The notes under the pieces: generated by a model
Databases searched by the model: none
Told to the model about the DNA's origin: nothing
Seen by the model: the letters and a program-made list of their open reading frames with translations, nothing else
DNA from: JBCFAY01 sp038562375
GTDB taxonomy: Bacteria; Bacillota; Clostridia; Christensenellales; CAG-138
Assembly: GCA_038562375.1 (NCBI GenBank)
Contig: JBCFAY010000005.1
Coordinates: 62,001-126,000, forward strand
Reading direction: 5' to 3'
DNA: 64,000 nt
Translations under genes and position numbers: made by a program
In this document: positions 60,169 through 64,000 of the stretch, piece by piece
Layout of the letters: each line of letters opens with the position of its first letter
How positions within the stretch are numbered: position 1 is the first letter of the stretch

Positions 60169-61578
60169 ATGCTTAAAGCTGATCTTATCGTGACCAACGC
60201 CTGTATCGTGACGATGGATAAAAACCGCCGCATACTCGACGACGCCGCGCTCGCCGTGGTGGGCGATACGATCGCGGCCGTAGGTGATAGCGATCAAATC
60301 CTTCGCGAATTTGAATCCGATCGCGTGATCGACGCGACCGATAAGGCGCTTTTCCCCGGGTTTATCAACACGCACAGCCATCTCTTCCAGGTGCTGCTCA
60401 AGGGCCTGGGCCGCGACAAGCTGCTCTTCGACTGGCTCGACAGCTCCGTCCGCCGCGCGCTTTACCGCATCACGCCCGAGCGCGCGAAGGCCGCCGCGCG
60501 CGTCGGATGCATGGAAAGCCTGCGCTCCGGCGTCACGACGGTGCTCGATTACCAGTATTGCCACGGCTTCCGCGGCGTGGACGACGCGGTGCTCGAGGCG
60601 ATGGAGGAAACCGGCATACGGGCGCTGCTCGGAAGGGGCTTCAGCAACGTCAAACCCCTTCCTGACGAGTTCAGGCCCGCGTTCGTGGAGGAGGAAGACG
60701 AGTTCTTTTCCGAGATCGAACGGCTGGCAAAAGAGTACCGCCAGCATCCGAGGCTCGGCATCGCTATCGCGCCGGGCATCATCTGGGACGTGTCGCCCAA
60801 GGCGTTCGTCAGGCTGCGCGAGCTGTCGGAGCAATACGGCCTTATTCTGACCATGCACCTGAACGAATCCATGGACGACGACGAGTACAGCCGCAAGACG
60901 TTCGGCATGGACACGGTTCCCTACCTTGAACAGCTGGGCTTCCTCGGGCCGAACTTCGTCGCGGTGCACTGCGTGAACATGCAGGCGGACGATATCGAGA
61001 TCCTGAAAAAGCACGACGTCAAGATCTCGCACAACACGGTCTCCAACATGATCCTCGCCTCGGGCGTCGCGCCCGTGCCGGAATTTATGGGGGCGGGGCT
61101 CACGATCGGCCTGGGCATTGACGGCGCGGCAAGCTCCGACATGCAGGATATGCTCGAGGTCGTCAAGGCGACGGCGCTGATCCACAAATGCGTTCGGCAG
61201 GACGCGTCGATCGTCAATGCCGAGGAGGTCCTGGAGATGGCGACGCTCGGCGGCGCCGCGTGCATCGGCCGCGCGCACGATCTCGGATCGATCGAGGTCG
61301 GCAAGAAGGCGGATTTCTTCCTGTTCAATCCGAAAACGCCCAAAGCCGTGCCGATGGCCGATCCGATCTCGACGCTCGTGTACTCCTCCTCCGAGGAGAA
61401 CATCGATACCAGCGTCGTGGGCGGCAGGGTGCTGCTCGAAAACGGCAGATACCTCCTGGTGGACGAAGCGGCGGCGCTCGACGAGTGCCAGAGGGCGGCC
61501 GCGGAAATCCGCGAGGAAACCGGCCTTGGGAATACCCATTGGGGCCGGCGCGTGAAGGTCGGACCGTTCAGGAAGTAA
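60169..61578 (+). CDS. Amidohydrolase family protein (TRZ/ATZ, SsnA-like)
   Basis: A 469-residue metal-dependent hydrolase that probably removes an amino or chloro group or opens a ring of a nitrogen heterocycle. The TIM-barrel metal ligands are His69 and His71 in NTHSHLF, a His in TMHLNES, a His in AVHCVNM, and the Asp in GLGIDGAASSDMQD. The last segment gives the closest match to the atrazine/guanine deaminase/SsnA group. ACCGGAGGC precedes the ATG. It is followed by a tautomerase gene, suggesting a short catabolic route. Substrate unknown. Confidence 0.9.
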   Translation: MLKADLIVTNACIVTMDKNRRILDDAALAVVGDTIAAVGDSDQILREFESDRVIDATDKALFPGFINTHSHLFQVLLKGLGRDKLLFDWLDSSVRRALYRITPERAKAAARVGCMESLRSGVTTVLDYQYCHGFRGVDDAVLEAMEETGIRALLGRGFSNVKPLPDEFRPAFVEEEDEFFSEIERLAKEYRQHPRLGIAIAPGIIWDVSPKAFVRLRELSEQYGLILTMHLNESMDDDEYSRKTFGMDTVPYLEQLGFLGPNFVAVHCVNMQADDIEILKKHDVKISHNTVSNMILASGVAPVPEFMGAGLTIGLGIDGAASSDMQDMLEVVKATALIHKCVRQDASIVNAEEVLEMATLGGAACIGRAHDLGSIEVGKKADFFLFNPKTPKAVPMADPISTLVYSSSEENIDTSVVGGRVLLENGRYLLVDEAAALDECQRAAAEIREETGLGNTHWGRRVKVGPFRK

Positions 61579-61647
61579 GGAGCAACGGCAAAGCGGATCT
61601 GCGCCCTGGCGCGGGATTCGGCCGGATTCAAGCAAAGGAGCATAAAG

Positions 61648-61857
61648 ATGCCGCACGTCGATATTTCGATGTTCCCCGGCCGCGATCGGGAAACCAAAAC
61701 CGAGCTGGCCCTGAAAATACGGGATCTTATCGTCGAGGAGCTCAAGGTGAACGTCAATGTCGTAACCGTCTCCATCGAGGACATCCCCCGGGAGCAATGG
61801 TCGGAGCATATGAAGAAATTCAGGGAAGAGGATTTGTTCGTTAAGCCGGGGTATTGA
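61648..61857 (+). CDS. 4-oxalocrotonate tautomerase family protein
   Basis: A 69-residue protein starting with Met-Pro; Pro2, freed when Met is removed, is the catalytic base of the family. The length and the pattern MPHVDISMFPGR then VTVSIEDIPREQW fit the 4-OT superfamily. GGAGCATAAAG precedes the ATG. It lies 69 bases after the amidohydrolase, so it may rearrange a keto-enol product of that enzyme. Confidence 0.85.
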   Translation: MPHVDISMFPGRDRETKTELALKIRDLIVEELKVNVNVVTVSIEDIPREQWSEHMKKFREEDLFVKPGY

Positions 61858-62043
61858 CACCGCTTTTCGACATAAAAGAGAATTGCGGGCGCAGCCCGTA
61901 CGCGGGCTCGGCAATCAAAAGAACCATCCCGCGATGCCGGGTGTACATGCCCCTGCCCTTACGTCCGAGCGATAAGCGGTACCGGTGCTTTTGCCGATGA
62001 TACGACATTGACCAATGGAATAATGCAAGCGGATGGAGAACCC

Positions 62044-62083
62044 GCAAAAACGGCAAGGCACCGTCCAAAGCGCCTTGCCGTTT
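62044..62083 (-). terminator. Convergent terminator hairpin
   Basis: AAACGGCAAGGC (62048-62059) pairs perfectly with GCCTTGCCGTTT (62072-62083). On the minus strand it is followed by TTGCGG after five T in the stem and tail (CCGTTTTTG), so it mainly ends the RibD_C gene; it may also serve the plus-strand tautomerase. The rest of 61858-62136 holds no gene. Confidence 0.7.
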
Positions 62084-62136
62084 CCGTTCCCATACGGCGA
62101 AACGGTTTTATGCCTTCCGGCGAGTTTCATCGCCGG

Positions 62137-63099
62137 TCAATACCTGAGCTTCTGCCGCGTGAAAATGAAGTTCGAGCGGTGGGCGGCGAGCATGAGTATC
62201 TCCGAGTGCGGATGGTCCTTGGTCGTAAACGCGCGGTAGGTGCCCATGGCCGTCGTTCCGCCAACAAACACCATCGAGTAGTTGATAAACATCTCGTCCA
62301 TCGCCTTATTTTCGATCAGATGCCACATGTACGAGGGCGACTCGATGCACATCTTGCGGATGCCGAGCTTCCGGAGGAGGAAGAGCAGCGCCTTGGAATC
62401 GGGCCTTGAGCCCGTGCCCGTGAGAAATACCGGGATCACGCCGGGATTCGCCGCGATAAAGCTTTTGATCTCCCCGATGTCCGCCTCTTCCCCCGCGGCG
62501 TACGGGCCGAAGCAGCGGTGCGCCTGCTTCATCTCGCGGTCGAGATAGGCTCCGCCGTCGGGGCCGGTGGCGATCATCGCCTGCACCTGTCCGCTCGTGA
62601 AGACCTTGTGCTCAAGCGGGATATCGGTGCCGTCGAAGGATACCACGAGATTGATCGGGTAAACAGAGGGCTTGCCCATCACCTGTGTGCGCGCCCGGGA
62701 GAGCTCCTCGCAAAAAACGTGCGAGGTGCCGTCGGGCTCGGCCTGGAGCGTCCTCGCGCCGATCAGGCTGGCGTCCGAATACGCGCGCAGCATGTTCAGC
62801 ACCCAAAAGTCGGCTTTCCCGCCCTCGGGATCGAGCATGTTCTTGCCCGCGATCAGCGGCCCCTGGGGGTCGTCGGGGAACGCGATCTTCCCGTCGGAGG
62901 AAAGGACGATCGAAGCGAACGTATAAGGCCTGTCCTCCGGCGGCTCCGGCAGATAAAGCTCGCCGTAGACTTCCTTGACTTTCTTGGGGACGACGTCCTT
63001 GGATTCGGCCTTGATTTCAGCGAGCGCATCCTCTTGGCGCATCAGCATATTGAGCTTGATGTCCTCGGTCGGGAAATGGAACGTGGGCAGCGGCTGCAT
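62137..63099 (-). CDS. RibD C-terminal/dihydrofolate reductase-like protein
   Basis: A 320-residue protein whose central and C-terminal part matches the RibD_C reductase fold: FASIVLSSDGKIA near 60-72, DASLIGARTLQAEPDGT, VFLTGTGS, and FVGGTTAMG near 285. It lacks a deaminase domain and has a longer N-terminus than RibD. The family includes NADPH-dependent reductases of several heterocycles. It has its own promoter with a palindromic operator. Given the nearby amidohydrolase it may act on a related compound; this is inference. AAGGAGG lies before the ATG. Confidence 0.8.
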   Translation of the reverse strand: MQPLPTFHFPTEDIKLNMLMRQEDALAEIKAESKDVVPKKVKEVYGELYLPEPPEDRPYTFASIVLSSDGKIAFPDDPQGPLIAGKNMLDPEGGKADFWVLNMLRAYSDASLIGARTLQAEPDGTSHVFCEELSRARTQVMGKPSVYPINLVVSFDGTDIPLEHKVFTSGQVQAMIATGPDGGAYLDREMKQAHRCFGPYAAGEEADIGEIKSFIAANPGVIPVFLTGTGSRPDSKALLFLLRKLGIRKMCIESPSYMWHLIENKAMDEMFINYSMVFVGGTTAMGTYRAFTTKDHPHSEILMLAAHRSNFIFTRQKLRY

Positions 63100-63200
63100 G
63101 GGAAGACCTCCTTATATACTATTTGTAAATTGATGTGGATAAAAAGGCCGATTTTGATTCGCATTGCGCGCGGGGTTTCTTGCCGCGCTGTTTCAGAAGT

Positions 63201-63221
63201 ATTATATCATACCTGGTATGA
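63201..63221 (-). promoter_or_regulatory. Operator palindrome beside the -10 box of the RibD_C gene
   Basis: TCATACC-T-GGTATGA (63207-63221) is a perfect 15-bp palindrome. On the minus strand it lies directly upstream of TATAAT (reverse of 63201-63206), that is, inside the promoter spacer. Such a site suits a repressor of GntR or similar type. No clear -35 is seen. Confidence 0.7.
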
Positions 63222-63468
63222 AACCGCTTATCAATAATGCTGTATGTTTTAACAAAAATCCAAAGCGGATACTCCAAAAACTTGTAAGAAATTCCCTAGG
63301 ATAATACCAGCCGCTTGTTGCGCAGCCGCACAAAAGGTTTTATACTAAATGGATACAACCGCGGGGTTTGCGCTGCTTTTGCGCACAAACCCGTCGTTGA
63401 ACGGGTAAATTGGGAAAAGATAAGCATGTAAAATCAAAAAATCAGTAGCGAAACGCTTGAAAATGCGC

Positions 63469-63499
63469 TACAATAGACAAGGGCGTGTAACCGATTACA
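63469..63499 (+). promoter_or_regulatory. cre-like operator at the aldolase promoter
   Basis: TACAAT (63469-63474) is a probable -10 without a good -35. Twelve bases later is TGTAACCGATTACA (63486-63499), which fits the catabolite-responsive consensus TGWAANCGNTNWCA. CcpA or another LacI-family repressor bound here would block the start. The rest of 63222-63622 holds only a GGGTTTG/CAAACCC hairpin near 63365-63392 and no gene. Confidence 0.7.
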
Positions 63500-63622
63500 C
63501 CCCATGCACTGATCAATGTAAAGCAAAACGCCATAATAAGTCCGCGAAAAGCGCCCAAAAGCGCGCCGGACGAAGCGGGCCTAAAGCAAATCAAATCATT
63601 TTATGAAGGGACGGATACAACA

Positions 63623-64000
63623 ATGGGTAAGGCAAAACGGCTGGCGAGGATTTTCAGGGAAGACGGGAATACGATCATTACGGCGTTCGACCACGGCAGC
63701 ACGTCCGGTCCGGTGGCGGGGATCGAGAAGATCGACGCGCCGCTCAAGCAGGTCATCGACGCAGGCACCGACGCGGTGATCGTCAACATCGGCGTTGCGA
63801 AGAAATACGAAACGATACTCGGCCGCACGGGCGTGATCGTGCGCATGGACTTCCCGTGCACGGAATACGCGCGCGAGGTGCACGACAGCGACGTTTACCT
63901 CGAGGTCGAGGAAGCGGTGCGCGTGGGCGCGGACGCGGTGATCTTTTCGAGCGGTCCCGACGTCATGGGGCACGATCCTTCCCTGGAGCGCGCGATGCTC
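63623..64000 (+). CDS. Class I aldolase of the DhnA/LsrF type (3' end outside window)
   Basis: The first 126 codons of a gene that continues beyond the window. The N-terminus KAKRLARIFREDGNTIIT, followed by AFDHGSTSGPV and later GADAVIVN, is typical of class I fructose-bisphosphate aldolase/LsrF-type TIM-barrel enzymes (DeoC/FbaB superfamily). AAGGGA lies upstream of the ATG at 63623. The Schiff-base lysine is not yet reached. The cre-like site upstream suggests a sugar or carbon-catabolite role. Confidence 0.85.
   Translation, partial: MGKAKRLARIFREDGNTIITAFDHGSTSGPVAGIEKIDAPLKQVIDAGTDAVIVNIGVAKKYETILGRTGVIVRMDFPCTEYAREVHDSDVYLEVEEAVRVGADAVIFSSGPDVMGHDPSLERAML

Noticed and set aside
1..64000. 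A defence island, biosynthetic cluster or integrated phage
   Set aside because: Apart from the short patch at 43.8-44.3 kb there are no integrases, transposases, restriction, CRISPR, NRPS/PKS or phage structural genes; most of the window is housekeeping and metabolic.

Overview
The window is 64 kb of GC-rich chromosome (by eye around 60% G+C) from a spore-forming anaerobic Firmicute, most likely a high-GC member of the Clostridia (Christensenellales- or Oscillospirales-like; this placement is inference). Support comes from spoIIR, sleB and ypeB (sporulation and germination), a clostridial-order fabH-acpP-fabK-fabD-fabG-fabF-accB-fabZ-accC-accD-accA operon, AddAB rather than RecBCD, a T-box leader, GGAGG ribosome sites, and frequent ATGA/GTGA coupled starts with several TTG starts. 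No rRNA, tRNA, CRISPR array or complete insertion sequence was found.

Layout. 1-2.2 kb: end of a DUF1538 membrane protein and its tandem PII-like partner, closed by a terminator inside a 28-bp tandem repeat. 2.3-2.6 kb: a nested palindromic intergenic element. 2.7-7.3 kb: a large repeat-built surface adhesin and its sortase. 7.4-17.8 kb: a MarR-controlled fatty-acid synthesis operon ending in a DegV-type fatty-acid-binding protein. 18-19.6 kb: xdhC and a THEP1-type NTPase. 19.9-21.5 kb: divergent Rrf2 (CymR-like) regulator and cysK. 21.5-25.5 kb: a second palindromic element, a LUD-domain protein, a DEAD-box helicase and an M20 dipeptidase. 25.6-30.5 kb: ispE, the spoIIR-sleB-ypeB group and an M28 lipoprotein peptidase. 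30.7-36.7 kb: alaS (a short form), a DUF695/RraB-like protein, glnS and gltX. 36.7-39.4 kb: DUF975 protein and a serine beta-lactamase-fold hydrolase. 39.8-43.6 kb: a two-subunit molybdenum hydroxylase and a lipoate ligase-like protein. 43.8-44.9 kb: a small accessory patch with a CTG-initiated XRE repressor and its probable operator. 44.9-52.3 kb: thpR-addB-addA on the minus strand. 52.6-54 kb: TetR and SGNH hydrolase. 54.2-56.8 kb: T-box, XRE-cupin regulator and acyl-CoA synthetase. 57-59.1 kb: DUF2975, small XRE and DUF4153-like membrane proteins. 59.3-63.2 kb: GntR, amidohydrolase, tautomerase and a RibD_C reductase. 63.6-64 kb: start of a class I aldolase.

How it works together. The fab block encodes malonyl-CoA formation (AccABCD), loading (FabD, FabH), elongation (FabF, FabG, FabZ, FabK) on the AcpP carrier, probably repressed by the first gene product through a palindrome at the promoter. 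XdhC and the molybdenum hydroxylase are likely functional partners although 20 kb apart. SleB and YpeB form the spore cortex-lytic pair. Many small regulators sit beside good palindromes (MarR, TetR, two XRE types, a site upstream of the RibD_C gene, and a cre-like site before the aldolase), so the window is unusually readable for regulation.

Most notable: a family of nested-palindrome intergenic elements, one of which (2320-2600) has ends that also occur alone as a compact hairpin at 37404-37456; a short AlaRS that stops after the editing domain; an XRE repressor gene starting with CTG between overlapping promoters; a T-box controlling a cupin regulator and CoA ligase; and a sortase/adhesin pair with a non-canonical IPQSG sorting motif.
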